Positions 29,970-39,432 of a stretch of DNA of 64,000 nt are shown piece by piece. The notes below the pieces were generated by a model. It saw only the letters and a list, made by a program, of their open reading frames with translations. It had not been told where the DNA came from and made no database searches. Position 1 is the first letter of the stretch; every line of letters starts with the position of its first letter. The stretch is from Leishmania infantum JPCM5. Lineage: Eukaryota > Euglenozoa > Kinetoplastea > Trypanosomatida > Trypanosomatidae. A program made the position numbers and the translations under genes. The DNA is taken from NCBI RefSeq assembly GCF_000002875.2, contig NC_009414.2, positions 721,001 to 785,000 of the forward strand, read 5' to 3'.

Positions 29970-31193
29970 ATGCCGGTCCCATTGTATTGGCGGATGGCGT
30001 GCCGTTCATATCAGTTCACCATATGCGCGACAAGCTACCTGCTGCGTTGGCGAGCGCCAGCAGTCACCCAAGGCTCCGGCGCCCTGGCAACGTTGCCGCA
30101 TCTGGTACGTGGGGCGAGGCTAAAGCGGGGGCTTCTGGTCACAGATGCAATGATCATGAAGCTTGGCCTCGTCGACGACTTCATCGACGAGATGAAGAGG
30201 CAGGGCGCCGAGCTGGCCATCTACAAGGACGTTTTGCCCAACCCCACCATCGACACGGTGGAGGAGGCCAGTGCACTGTACAAGAAGAATAAGTGCGACT
30301 ACCTCGTTGCCGTCGGTGGCGGGAGCGTCATGGACTGCGCGAAGCTGATTGGCGTGCGCCAGGCGCGCCCCCGCACCCCGCTTCCGTACATGCGGGGCCT
30401 CCTCCGTGTTCTGTGGCCACTGCCGCCGCTCATCGCCGTTCCTACAACGGCGGGAACGGGGAGCGAGTGCACGATTGCCGCTGTTGTCAGCGACCCCGCG
30501 AAAAAAGACAAGCTTGTCGTCATGGATCCCTTCCTTACTCCCTCCCACTGCGTGCTCGACCCGGCCCTGACAATGACACTGCCCAAGTTTGTGACGGCCA
30601 CCACCGGCATGGACGCCTTGACGCATGTTGTGGAAGCGTACACGAACGTCTTCCACTACCGCACCGTAGACAAGGCGGCACTGCGCGCCATGGAGCTGCT
30701 CGCCAAATACCTTCCGTGCGCGTACAAGGACGGGAGCAACCTGGAGGCGCGCGAGAAGATGCTGCAGGCGTCGTACCTCGCCGGTCTCTCCTTCACACGT
30801 GCGGGTGTCGGCAACGTGCACGCGGCGGCGCACGCGGTGGGTGGGTTGTACAATGTGCCGCACGGCTACGCGAACGCCGTGATTCTGCCGCACGTGCTGG
30901 ACATGTACGGCAGCGCGGCGCACAAGTCGCTCGCTCGGCTTGCTGAGGCAGCAAACATCGTTGGTGGCAACGACGCCGAGAAGGCGGCGAACTTCATTTC
31001 CTGGGTTCGCGAGATGAATGCGCAGATGCAGATACCAACGACGCTCGGCGCCAGTGACTCGCGGTGGGTCCCTCAGGAGGAGGACATCCCCTTCCTCGTA
31101 AAGCACGCCGTCATCGAGGCGAATCCATTCTACGCCGTGCCGGTGATATTTGGAGAGGAGGAAATGACTGAGCTCTTCCGCCGCATCATGTGA
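29970..31193 (+). CDS. iron-type (group III) alcohol dehydrogenase
   Basis: The 407-residue protein is a NAD(P)-dependent Fe-ADH. The nucleotide-binding motif is VAVGGGSVMDCAK (114-125), followed by PTTAGTGSECT (158-168). The four metal ligands expected for the family are present: Asp215 and His219 (GMDALTHVVEAY), His284 (GNVHAAAH) and His298 (VPHGYAN). Their spacings of 4, 65 and 14 are close to those of bacterial FucO-type enzymes. The first about 30 residues are hydrophobic/basic and not part of the fold; they could be a mitochondrial presequence. It is the last gene of the + block, directly before the convergent strand switch. The substrate (alcohol or aldehyde) cannot be told from sequence. 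Confidence 0.9.
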   Translation: MPVPLYWRMACRSYQFTICATSYLLRWRAPAVTQGSGALATLPHLVRGARLKRGLLVTDAMIMKLGLVDDFIDEMKRQGAELAIYKDVLPNPTIDTVEEASALYKKNKCDYLVAVGGGSVMDCAKLIGVRQARPRTPLPYMRGLLRVLWPLPPLIAVPTTAGTGSECTIAAVVSDPAKKDKLVVMDPFLTPSHCVLDPALTMTLPKFVTATTGMDALTHVVEAYTNVFHYRTVDKAALRAMELLAKYLPCAYKDGSNLEAREKMLQASYLAGLSFTRAGVGNVHAAAHAVGGLYNVPHGYANAVILPHVLDMYGSAAHKSLARLAEAANIVGGNDAEKAANFISWVREMNAQMQIPTTLGASDSRWVPQEEDIPFLVKHAVIEANPFYAVPVIFGEEEMTELFRRIM

Positions 31194-31673
31194 GAAATTG
31201 TGCAGTGCGTGTATGCGCACAGAACGGGTAGGCGTGCGCTAGCAGTTGGTGTGGTGCTCGAGACGTGCTCACGCATCCCTTCACAGAAGGCGCGTCCTTC
31301 CTTTTCCCTTGCCGCGTTCCGTGAACCTGCTGAGCTGTTCGTGTAGAGAGGTGTGAAGAGGGTGTCTCGGCAGTTTTGCTCATATATCGAAGATGTTTGC
31401 TCCACGAAGAAAATATATGATACGTATGCCAAACCCTTCTGTTTTCCCGCGTTCCCTCCTGGGGCGTCTGCTCGTGGTGGGCCGCATTCCCATCAACGGA
31501 TGGCCGCAGGCGGGCGCACCGACTCGGTCTCGCCTTCCCCCGAAACAAAAAGAACGTGTGCCGGGGAAGGGGGGGACGCCAAAGCCGCCTCGCGCGCGCC
31601 TGCGGGATGGAACGGGCAGCGTGCGTGCACCCCATCGCCTTCCTCACCCAGCGGTCCTCCTTCCGGTTGGAAG

Positions 31674-31677
31674 AAAA
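31674..31677 (-). terminator. RNA polymerase III terminator of the tRNA-Thr gene
   Basis: A TTTT run on the - strand lies five bases after the 3' end of the tRNA, the usual Pol III stop. Confidence 0.75.
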
Positions 31678-31681
31678 GATA

Positions 31682-31753
31682 AGGCCACTGCGAGAATCGA
31701 ACTCGCGACCCCCACTTTACGAGAGTGGTGCACTGCCACTGTGCTAAGCGGCC
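31682..31753 (-). tRNA. tRNA-Thr (anticodon CGU)
   Basis: The 72 bases fold into a complete cloverleaf on the - strand. The acceptor stem is GGCCGCT with AGTGGCC (one G-T pair). The D stem is GCAC/GTGC, the anticodon stem CCACT/AGTGG with loop CTCGTAA (anticodon CGT, reading ACG), and the T stem GCGAG/CTCGC with loop TTCGATT. The internal Pol III A box (TAGCACAGTGG) and B box (AGTTCGATTCT) are present. The CCA end is not encoded, as is normal for eukaryotes. It has no intron. Confidence 0.95.
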
Positions 31754-32121
31754 GGCTGTTATTATTAGGCATGCCACAAAGAGCCACCAAGACAGGAAAG
31801 CCCCGCTGGGCGGTGGGGGCGGGGGCACGTTCCTGTGGCTGCTTGCGCCGGTGGTCCGGGTGGTGTTTGGTTTGGGGAGGTTGGGGGGGGGGGTCGGGGC
31901 TTGAGGGCGTCGCGAGCATCGGGCCCCTCCCCCCTCGTTTTCCGCGGCGTAGGGCGAACGCTGGGGGGGGGGGGCGATATACGGGTGAAAAAGCGCGGCC
32001 GGCAACGCGGCGACTCGCTGAATTTCTCATACGATTGCAACATGCCTTCTATGGTCGGTGAGCTGCGCTCGAGAGAGAGACAGGAGGCATTCATGGTACA
32101 GGGGAGTTCTATAAACGAGGC

Positions 32122-34032
32122 TTACACGTCGCAGTCAGACTTGAGGTAGTTAACGTCGATCGCTTCAGGCAGCTGCACCTTGCCAGCCTCGCTACTGATG
32201 GACTGCACCGCCTTGAGCGCCTCCTCGACCGGCTGCAGGAGGGCGCTGCCGTCGACGATGCGGACGTCTTCGTAGGCTGAGATGGTGACCGGCTCCCACG
32301 CTCCAAATGCACGCTGCGCGCTGCGCAGCAGCGCGACGCAGGTGCTCGTGTCCGCGACGCCGCCGCGATAGGCAGCGACCGGCCCGTCGGCGTCTTGCAC
32401 CACCTCGCTGACAAACTGAACCGTCGCAGTGATGCGGGAGAGGGTATCCTGCAATGCCTGGAGATTCTGTTGCGCCTTTTGCTGGCACTGCTGCTGCAGG
32501 TTCGCCTCCAGCGCGTCGAGCCGCGCGCGCAGCCGCGTGAAGCTATGCGCGATGTCGCTGCGGACTTGCTTGTGCGTCTGCGACACGTCTGTCTGCGCCG
32601 CCTCGAACAGGTCAAAGACACTCTTGATCTCCTGCGAAAAGGTGATGGCGTTCTGCACCCACCGCTCCAACCGTGGCGCCTCCTCGCGCGTAGCCTGCTC
32701 GATCGGGACGCAGTTCTCTTGCGAGTACCCGTCGTAGTACAGACAATGACTGCAGAGCAGGCGCTTCTCCGTCGGCGACCAGAACTCCACCGTCTTTTTC
32801 GAATGCACCGCGCACTGCAGATCCTCGCTGTTCCGCGACGACCGGCTCGCCGGGACGAGGGCGTCATTGCCGCCGTTGATCGTTCGTCTCGCTGCGGGCA
32901 GGGCAGCAGCAGCGGAGGCAGATGGAGAAGGCGACGCTGCCGGCGCAGGAGGGGCACGCGACGGCCGGCCGTTTCCGACTGCCGGCACGGTATCACCCAG
33001 GCGGCGTGTCACTACGACCGGCTCCAGCGTGCTGACGAAGACGACGAAGCGGGGCATCAGCTGATGCATGTGGCACACCGCCACGGCGTTGCGCGAGGGG
33101 ATGTGGAAGGCGTCGAATCCGGCTTCCTCCAGCATCTCGAGGCATTGCCCCATCGAAAAGCGGTAGAGGTTTGCGTTGAGGTCCTGCGCCTCCTCCTTGG
33201 TCACCGTGCGCGCTTTGCCAACCGCCACGTCAAACGCCACCAGCCCCCACCCCTCGCGAAACAGTTGCTCGAGCTCCTGCGCCGGCGCGGCGAGCCGGGT
33301 CGCATCCTTGTCGTACAGAACCACAGCACTCGAGCACAGTTCGTCCGCGTCATCTTGATTCGACAGCCCAAAAGGCGCGCCCGACACGCACGCCTTTTCC
33401 ATCTTGCGCAGCGTCGCGGGACTGCACAGCTTCCACAACAACTGCAACTCCGTCGCCGGCGGGGCGGCGGCGCTGCCGCGGTGGCTTGCCACATGCATGC
33501 GCGAGACGCGGTCCAACAGTGGACCCCACGCCTCCGGCGAGGCCTCCACGGCAACAATGCCTTCGGTCAGCGACACCTGGTACTCCGCCCCGCTCTGCGC
33601 GCCGAGCTTTGTGAGCAGATACTCGGCCTCCTCCTTCACTTTCGCCGGCGACCGCCGCGGCGGCACGAACGAGTCCTCCCGCAATGCTGTGCTCAGTGTG
33701 GAGTGATTCGGTGACGTCTCTGCTGCACCGGTGGCCGGCAACGTCGCCCGATTGAGCGCCGACGACGGCGCAGGTGAGGAGCTGAGCCGCGTGCTCTCGG
33801 CGTGACGCCTCGAGAATGGGAGCGCACTCCCGCTAATTGTGGCTGCCGGTGTCGCTGCCGCCGACAGGCTCCTTTGCCACTCCTTTGCCAGCGAGGCGAT
33901 CTGCAGCGGGGTAAAGGCGTTCATATTCGCCACAAGGGTGAGGAAGGTGTCCTCGCTGCAGTACACCAGGTCACTGAGTGTGTAGCCGGAGCCCTTCAGC
34001 TTCTCCGTAAAACGTGCCCAGAGAGCGGACAT
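32122..34032 (-). CDS. B-box zinc-finger/coiled-coil protein
   Basis: The 636-residue protein has a helical N-terminal part (1-60), a Ser/Pro/Ala linker, and a conserved-looking middle domain (130-345) of unknown type. A B-box-type zinc finger lies at about 405-445 (CAVH, then CSHC, then a Cys/His-rich end). A coiled coil of about 100 residues follows directly (445-560), the usual B-box/coiled-coil order of TRIM proteins. No RING finger is present, so it is not itself an obvious ubiquitin ligase. It is the last gene of the - block. The ATG at 34032 (MSALWARF) is used; the frame extends a little upstream without an ATG. Confidence 0.75.
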   Translation of the reverse strand: MSALWARFTEKLKGSGYTLSDLVYCSEDTFLTLVANMNAFTPLQIASLAKEWQRSLSAAATPAATISGSALPFSRRHAESTRLSSSPAPSSALNRATLPATGAAETSPNHSTLSTALREDSFVPPRRSPAKVKEEAEYLLTKLGAQSGAEYQVSLTEGIVAVEASPEAWGPLLDRVSRMHVASHRGSAAAPPATELQLLWKLCSPATLRKMEKACVSGAPFGLSNQDDADELCSSAVVLYDKDATRLAAPAQELEQLFREGWGLVAFDVAVGKARTVTKEEAQDLNANLYRFSMGQCLEMLEEAGFDAFHIPSRNAVAVCHMHQLMPRFVVFVSTLEPVVVTRRLGDTVPAVGNGRPSRAPPAPAASPSPSASAAAALPAARRTINGGNDALVPASRSSRNSEDLQCAVHSKKTVEFWSPTEKRLLCSHCLYYDGYSQENCVPIEQATREEAPRLERWVQNAITFSQEIKSVFDLFEAAQTDVSQTHKQVRSDIAHSFTRLRARLDALEANLQQQCQQKAQQNLQALQDTLSRITATVQFVSEVVQDADGPVAAYRGGVADTSTCVALLRSAQRAFGAWEPVTISAYEDVRIVDGSALLQPVEEALKAVQSISSEAGKVQLPEAIDVNYLKSDCDV

Positions 34033-35331
34033 GATGGTAGGTGGTGCTTGGGAGCGCACAGCGACGGGCTTTTGGAGCAGACAAGACAACAGTGACGTGT
34101 GCGGATGGGTTGTGACGATAGTGGATTAGAAAGTGTGAGCGGAGCCCACCCACTTGTGAAGACGTGTTGCTATTTTTTTTTCCTATACTTCGGCTATTTC
34201 GCGTGCGACGGATGGCAGAGAGACCGAAAAACCGGAACGGATGTGCCCCCTGCTGGGCGACAACGAGCAAAGCGTGAGTGCCCAACAGACGGGTGATAGA
34301 TTAGGCGGGGAAGCGAACGTCGAGCGTGCGGTGGTGGTGGGGGCCACTTCTGTGAGCGACGCCACCACAATTTGTGGCGCTGGGCGAGACTCGTGGTGAT
34401 GATGACGGTTGCCATAGCACACGAAATACGTGTGCCGACGTGAGGGAGGGGGGGGCAAGCAGAGCAGAAAGAAGAGGGATAGAACGTGATAAGGACAGCC
34501 TCACTTGCAACACAGAGAGGCCCAATGACCGGAGCAAGGTAGAGAGGCACCATCCCTTCATGCAACAAACGCAGCCGTCGCCGTGCCGATCATGCAGCAC
34601 TATACCACAATTGCTGCTTTTTGGGTCGACAGCGTTCACCCTCCTTTTCGTTGTCGTTGCCGTTTTGTTGGTTTACTTGGCTGCTGACGGTTTCGTTTTT
34701 TGCCGCACACGCATACGAAGGATGTTCAGCACGACACATCCCTGCGTGCCCGTGTCCAGAAACCGTACAAAACCAAGCAAGCACACGCATACAGAGAAAG
34801 ACACGCACACGCGCGTACACAACGGCTCGTACAATGAGGGAAGGCGTCGTAAAGGATGAAGCAAGACGAAACTCACAAGGCAAAACGGAGAACAACGAAA
34901 ACAGGTGACATAGATGACCAAAGAAGGGTACACGGGTGGGAAGGCAATGAGAGAAGGTGGAGGGTGGACATGTGTCTTCACCCACGAAGATCTACACGCA
35001 TACACGTGAGCACGCACGCCTCCCGAAGCGGCTGCAAAAAAGCGAATCGCGAGAGAAGAAAAATGAAAAACGAAAAACGAGGTACGAAGAACACATAGGC
35101 ACAGACGCAGACAACACACTCGAACGCGTGAGAAACGCCATCCCGATCGTGGGAGGAAAGGCGTCCTCTGCGGAAGGCGGCAAGGATGGAGGAAGAGACG
35201 CACCGTGTCATGACGAACATGTAGCAGAAAGTGGACCACCGGACCCCTAACCCTATCCCCACCCCAAAACCACAACAACCCTCACTCCGTCACGGACCCT
35301 CATATATCTCGGGCTTCGTGTTCTCTGCAAG
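34033..35331. other. spacer, no gene seen
   Basis: Purine-rich on the + strand (pyrimidine-rich in the sense direction of the - block). It is rich in CA/CACA and AAG motifs and has no coding frame of natural composition. Confidence 0.7.
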
Positions 35332-36942
35332 TTAGGGCGCCTCGCGTAGGTTGAGAGAAAGCACCAAATCCCCAAATGGGGCTGACGGCACGTGCTGCAG
35401 CTTGACCTTGGAGCAGAGACCGAGAAGTGAGACCAGCTGCTCCATGGCCGCGCTGTTCGGCACACTTGCAGAGCTTCCTGCCGACGCGGTCTCGGCAGCG
35501 AGGTCCTCCAGATCCACATCGCTGGAGAGCAACCGCCCGTCGAAACCGATCCCGGAAAGGGCACCGATAGAGATGGAGGGCACAAGCGACCCCATCTCAT
35601 GTTTCTGGTGGGTGAAGCTGTTTCTGGACTTTTTCCCCATCACGGGCGACGACGAGGCGGACGGTGAGTGCTTGCGGGAGCAGACGAGCGTGCCCATGCG
35701 GCGCACGTGCTCGGCGTTTGACAGCCACACCGCATCCTCCACCTGATTCACAGCCCCTACGGCGGCCGTGTACGTTGCTCCACCGCCTCCTGCTCGGTGG
35801 CTGCTGGCGAAGACGCAGCTGTGCGTAATTGGAGGGCTGGAACGCGACTGCCGCGACCGATCGCAGTCGAACGGACTCGACACATCGGCGGGTGGCAGGG
35901 CAAACTCCGAGACGCCCTGCGCTGGAGACAGCCGAGAGCCGGGCATCAGAGGAGACAGATTCGTCCTAGGACTGCGAGAGAGATGCGACGAGAGGGCTAA
36001 CGTGGCGGCCGGTGCTAGGTACGGGGTGGGCAAGGAGGACTTGCCGAGCGAGCCCATGGCCTCTGGCGAGATCGACTGCGAGCGGGTATCGCCTTCGCTA
36101 CCGAAGCGATGCAAACCAGGGCTGGCAGTGCGGATCGGCGACGACCTCTCCGCTGCCGCACAAGCCGCGGTGCCCCTCTCCCTGTCGCCGGCCGCCAGCA
36201 CAGGCGAGGCGGCTTGCGTGCCAGGCTGGACCCAAGAGTGGTGCCGCCATGTGCGGTCCATCGTCACGTCCACGCGCACAAAGTCGTCACTGGACCAGAG
36301 ATACTGCCGCCGCGCGTGCACTGGGATCGTTGGGCATTCCTCGGCGGACCGAAAGAGGCGCAACGAGACATGGTTAGCGGGCGAATGAGGGGTACGTTCC
36401 CTGCTCAGCGACGCGTTTCGCGGCGGAGGAGACTGTGGCGGCGATCTGACATTGCCGCTGGGGGAAGCGGGGAAGTGGTTGTTGGCGTCGTCGGTTGCCG
36501 TGACACAGCTCTGCAGCACGACGCCGTAGATATCCTGACATCGCAGGTGGGCAAAAAGAACACGTACTAGCGTGTTGAGGGCCTCGAGTTGCTCAAAGTC
36601 GCGCGGCACAGAGTGGTCGGTCGCCGGCTCGCGGTAGTCCTGCAGCGTCCACACTTCTACCGGAGAGTGATTGAGATAGACGACGAGGTGAAGCGGGCCG
36701 CGGAAGGGGCCGGCGGCATTGGGTGCCAGGGCACCGCTGCTCCAGCTGGACTGCCGCCAAAGCTCCTCCGCCTCCTCGTAGCTACCGGTATCGCGCATCG
36801 AAAGGCCGCCGAAGTGGAACGTGACGGGGCCCTTCTCGTGGTCCTTGTAGTTGGGCGACCGTGCATCGCGAATGAGGCGCAGCAGGTTCACCAGAAGCGG
36901 TGCATTATCCACGGCAGTGCGGAGCGAGTCCATGCTGGGCAT
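35332..36942 (-). CDS. hypothetical Ser-rich protein
   Basis: The 536-residue protein has a folded-looking N-terminal domain of about 170 residues (LLVNLLRLIRDARSPNYKD, then LVVYLNHSPVEVWTL, then LVRVLFAHLRCQDIYGVVLQSC). A long Ser/Pro-rich, probably disordered middle follows. The C-terminus is short and conserved-looking (MEQLVSLLGLCSKVKL, DLVLSLNL). No family is recognised with confidence. A fold like the HORMA part of autophagy factor ATG13 crossed my mind because of the domain size and order, but there is no diagnostic motif. The start ATG 36942 (MPSMDSL) is used; a second ATG lies nine bases in. Confidence 0.6.
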   Translation of the reverse strand: MPSMDSLRTAVDNAPLLVNLLRLIRDARSPNYKDHEKGPVTFHFGGLSMRDTGSYEEAEELWRQSSWSSGALAPNAAGPFRGPLHLVVYLNHSPVEVWTLQDYREPATDHSVPRDFEQLEALNTLVRVLFAHLRCQDIYGVVLQSCVTATDDANNHFPASPSGNVRSPPQSPPPRNASLSRERTPHSPANHVSLRLFRSAEECPTIPVHARRQYLWSSDDFVRVDVTMDRTWRHHSWVQPGTQAASPVLAAGDRERGTAACAAAERSSPIRTASPGLHRFGSEGDTRSQSISPEAMGSLGKSSLPTPYLAPAATLALSSHLSRSPRTNLSPLMPGSRLSPAQGVSEFALPPADVSSPFDCDRSRQSRSSPPITHSCVFASSHRAGGGGATYTAAVGAVNQVEDAVWLSNAEHVRRMGTLVCSRKHSPSASSSPVMGKKSRNSFTHQKHEMGSLVPSISIGALSGIGFDGRLLSSDVDLEDLAAETASAGSSASVPNSAAMEQLVSLLGLCSKVKLQHVPSAPFGDLVLSLNLREAP

Positions 36943-38331
36943 ACGCCGAAGCACCGCTCCGCGCAAAAAAAAATAGGTGCACAAGTAAGAGAGACCTAAA
37001 CACACGGAGATGGGCTGGGGAGACAGAGAGACGAAAAGGGCAGGATGGCCGATTCAACCGCTCCGTTTCTCTGCTCCTCTTCTCAGAATGGTCTGCAGTT
37101 GTGTATCGACGAGTGCAGCCTTGTACGCAAAACAACAACAACAAAACACTTTTTGCCTCCGCGCCGCTGTGCCCCGTTGGGTTGTATCCGCGTGTGTATG
37201 TGGACACACAGACTACTGAGGCGATGGCAAGGGCCGTGGGAGGGTGGAGGGAAAGGCAGTGCGGGGCGGTGTCTCTGTGTGATTCTAATGCGCCGCTTTT
37301 TTTTCGTCGCAGCACGTGCCGTCTATGTGAAGGAGACCGAAAGGGAAAAGAGGCCGCCAATGCTTGCAATAGATGTGGGACGAGCAGCAGCGAGCACCGT
37401 GCCGTGTATCGACGGGCAGTGCGACGGGTGGAAAACAAACGGCACAGAGGAGAGGGAGGCGGTCTCTGGTGGAGTGGCGGGAATTCCCAATTTCGCAAGG
37501 ACACGCACACAAAACTGAGCAGAGGGCAAAGAAGGGAAGGAAAATAAATACAGCAGCGACAACAATAACAATACACGCTTTGGAAAGAACGAGAAGAGAG
37601 GGAGGGAAGAGGGGTGGTGGTGCTGGTGGTGGTGCGAGAGGACGTCAACCTCACGCATGAGCGACGGAGCACACACGCGCACCGCCTCTACGCAAATTCA
37701 AAGGAAAAACAACAACACGCAAAGAAACAAATGCGAACACACACGCAGCGGACAGCCCAACGGCAACTACAGGAAATGTATGCTCGCGTTCTCCAGTCTA
37801 GCAGCTATGATCTCGTAATTAGATGAGGAGTGAACCGGGCTCACTCTAATTTGTGCACATGTCAGGCAAAGAGGGACAAGGATGAAGAGAGAACGAACGA
37901 TGCTATGCCATGAAAGGTCGGGAGTCGTGGACAGGGCATGACCTCGATGGACGCTGCCACGCTCGAATGCGAGCGAGCTATATCGCACCGACAGCGATCG
38001 GTGCCACCTTCACGCGCTACCGCGATGGTGTCGACAGAGAAGGAGGGGTGGGAGTGCGCAGACGAGGGCGCTGACACCTTTCTCCGTCCATAAGATACAG
38101 CCTACTGGTGGCGCTGGCGGCTTTTTTCTTGTTTTTTTCGGGGGGGGGGTCTTTAGGCTTGCACGGCGTCATCATGGCCACGATTCATGTGAGGAAAATG
38201 AAGGAGAGCGCGCGTGCCAACATTGGACACCTGCAGTCGTCATTTAGCACATACGCATGTCACCAAATCATTCAGCGGTGTCACCAGGTAACCAAGCCTT
38301 CTTCTTTTCTCCCTTCAGTGAGCCTATTGTT
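36943..38331. other. spacer, no gene seen
   Basis: It has A- and GA-rich segments on the + strand (for example 37520-37620), T-rich runs at 38120-38150, and no gene of natural composition. Confidence 0.7.
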
Positions 38332-39432
38332 TCACATCTGCCGCATGAGGATGTCCTTGCAGTAGTCCACTTCAAAGTCTTCGAGGTCCTGCAAGTTCAG
38401 CGTCAGTGTCCACAGTCCGTGCGCCTTCACCTGTCGCCCCTCGCTGATCGGGGCATTAGCGGCCGCCAACGGGTCCATGGAGCGTGTCACTGCCCACTTG
38501 CGCTCCAGCGTCATCTCTTCACGGAAACTCTCCACCATTAGGTTCACCACGATACGGCCGACCGGCACAACCTCCCACAACTCGTCCGTCTGCTTGCGCT
38601 TGATCTTCGAAATGCGATGCACCTTGTCTGCGTCCTGCACGGCCCAGGCAGCCAAGTGGATGTGCCGTGCCCCCTCGCACGTGCCGAACATCATGTAGTC
38701 AAAGTTGGAAGTCTTCTCGGAGACATCGATGCAGCAGAGATCCCGCACCTTCAGCGACGACAAAATGTCGGCGATCTCCTTCACGTCCTCCATTCGCGCC
38801 TTTTTGGCGTCCTGCCACGCCTCGTCAATGACGCCATTCACCTCCATCTCGAGCAGCATCTCGGCAAACCGCTCGTCATCGTACGGGAGGCGAGACGGGC
38901 TGGGGAGCCGACCCTCCTCGGCAGGTTCATGCGCAGTCATCGCCGCCTCAACGTCTTCAATTGAGTTCGGCAAAGATGATACTTCGACGGCTGCGTTAGC
39001 GGATGCGTCGGCAGGTTTGTCTGCGTAGGCTGCCTCCTCGCCTGGCATCAGACTCGCTCTCGTGTTAGCCCGTGGCCGCGTGTCTGCCGTCTCGTCTGCG
39101 TCCAGTGGAATGCGAAGGCGTGAGTAGCGTGTGCCTTCCTCCTCGGGTACAACCCGGACCACGCCAAGCACCTCGCTCCTTGCAGCGTCTCTCAATCTGC
39201 TCGACGGCGAAGCGGCGCCTGCTTCGAGCGCAGGGTTTTGCGTCGCTGCGGTGAGGCCGATGAGATGGTCAATGTCTACGAAGTTATCATCGTCTGCTGC
39301 ATGTGGTGCGTGAGTCGGTTGCAGGCGTGTATGCGACAAGCTGTACAACCGCGCGTGGGGCACCCGGAGCGCAGGTGTTGTTGGCCGCCCACACGCCAGG
39401 GCGAGCTGGAACATGACCCCTCTACAAGACAT
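38332..39432 (-). CDS. RsfS/Iojap-type ribosomal silencing factor, probably mitochondrial
   Basis: The 366-residue protein carries a C-terminal RsfS/Iojap domain at about 215-315. Signature pieces are DLCCIDVSEKTSNFDYMMFGTCEGARHIHLAAWAV (split: DVSEKTSNFDYM; TCEGARHIHLAAW) and WEVVPVGRIVVNLMVESFREEMTLERKW, like the bacterial WxxxDxGDVVVHxF and LExLW parts. The family binds the large ribosomal subunit and controls subunit joining (RsfS in bacteria, MALSU1 in mitochondria). The N-terminus (MFQLALACGRPTTPALRVPHARLY) is basic and lacks acidic residues, a good mitochondrial presequence. The 150-residue linker is long for the family. ATG 39432 is the first after the last upstream stop-free region; MFQ at 39414 is an alternative start. 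Confidence 0.85.
   Translation of the reverse strand: MSCRGVMFQLALACGRPTTPALRVPHARLYSLSHTRLQPTHAPHAADDDNFVDIDHLIGLTAATQNPALEAGAASPSSRLRDAARSEVLGVVRVVPEEEGTRYSRLRIPLDADETADTRPRANTRASLMPGEEAAYADKPADASANAAVEVSSLPNSIEDVEAAMTAHEPAEEGRLPSPSRLPYDDERFAEMLLEMEVNGVIDEAWQDAKKARMEDVKEIADILSSLKVRDLCCIDVSEKTSNFDYMMFGTCEGARHIHLAAWAVQDADKVHRISKIKRKQTDELWEVVPVGRIVVNLMVESFREEMTLERKWAVTRSMDPLAAANAPISEGRQVKAHGLWTLTLNLQDLEDFEVDYCKDILMRQM

Larger units (their letters stand above)
31194..32121. promoter_or_regulatory. convergent strand-switch (transcription termination) region
   Basis: Genes left of here are all on +, genes right of here all on -. The two polycistronic units meet tail to tail within 930 bp. The region contains a tRNA-Thr gene and two G homopolymers, 31883-31893 and 31963-31974, with further GGG runs between them. 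In Leishmania such regions are known termination sites that often hold tRNA genes and base J. Base J cannot be seen in sequence. Confidence 0.85.

Noticed and set aside
30120..31220. 366-codon open frame on the - strand over the alcohol dehydrogenase
   Set aside because: Antisense shadow; the + strand reading has complete family motifs and metal ligands.
31353..32005. Open frames across the tRNA gene and G-runs
   Set aside because: They overlap a clear tRNA and a termination region and are biased by homopolymers.
32395..33714. 439-codon open frame on the + strand over the B-box gene
   Set aside because: Extremely Arg/Leu-rich antisense shadow of the - strand gene.
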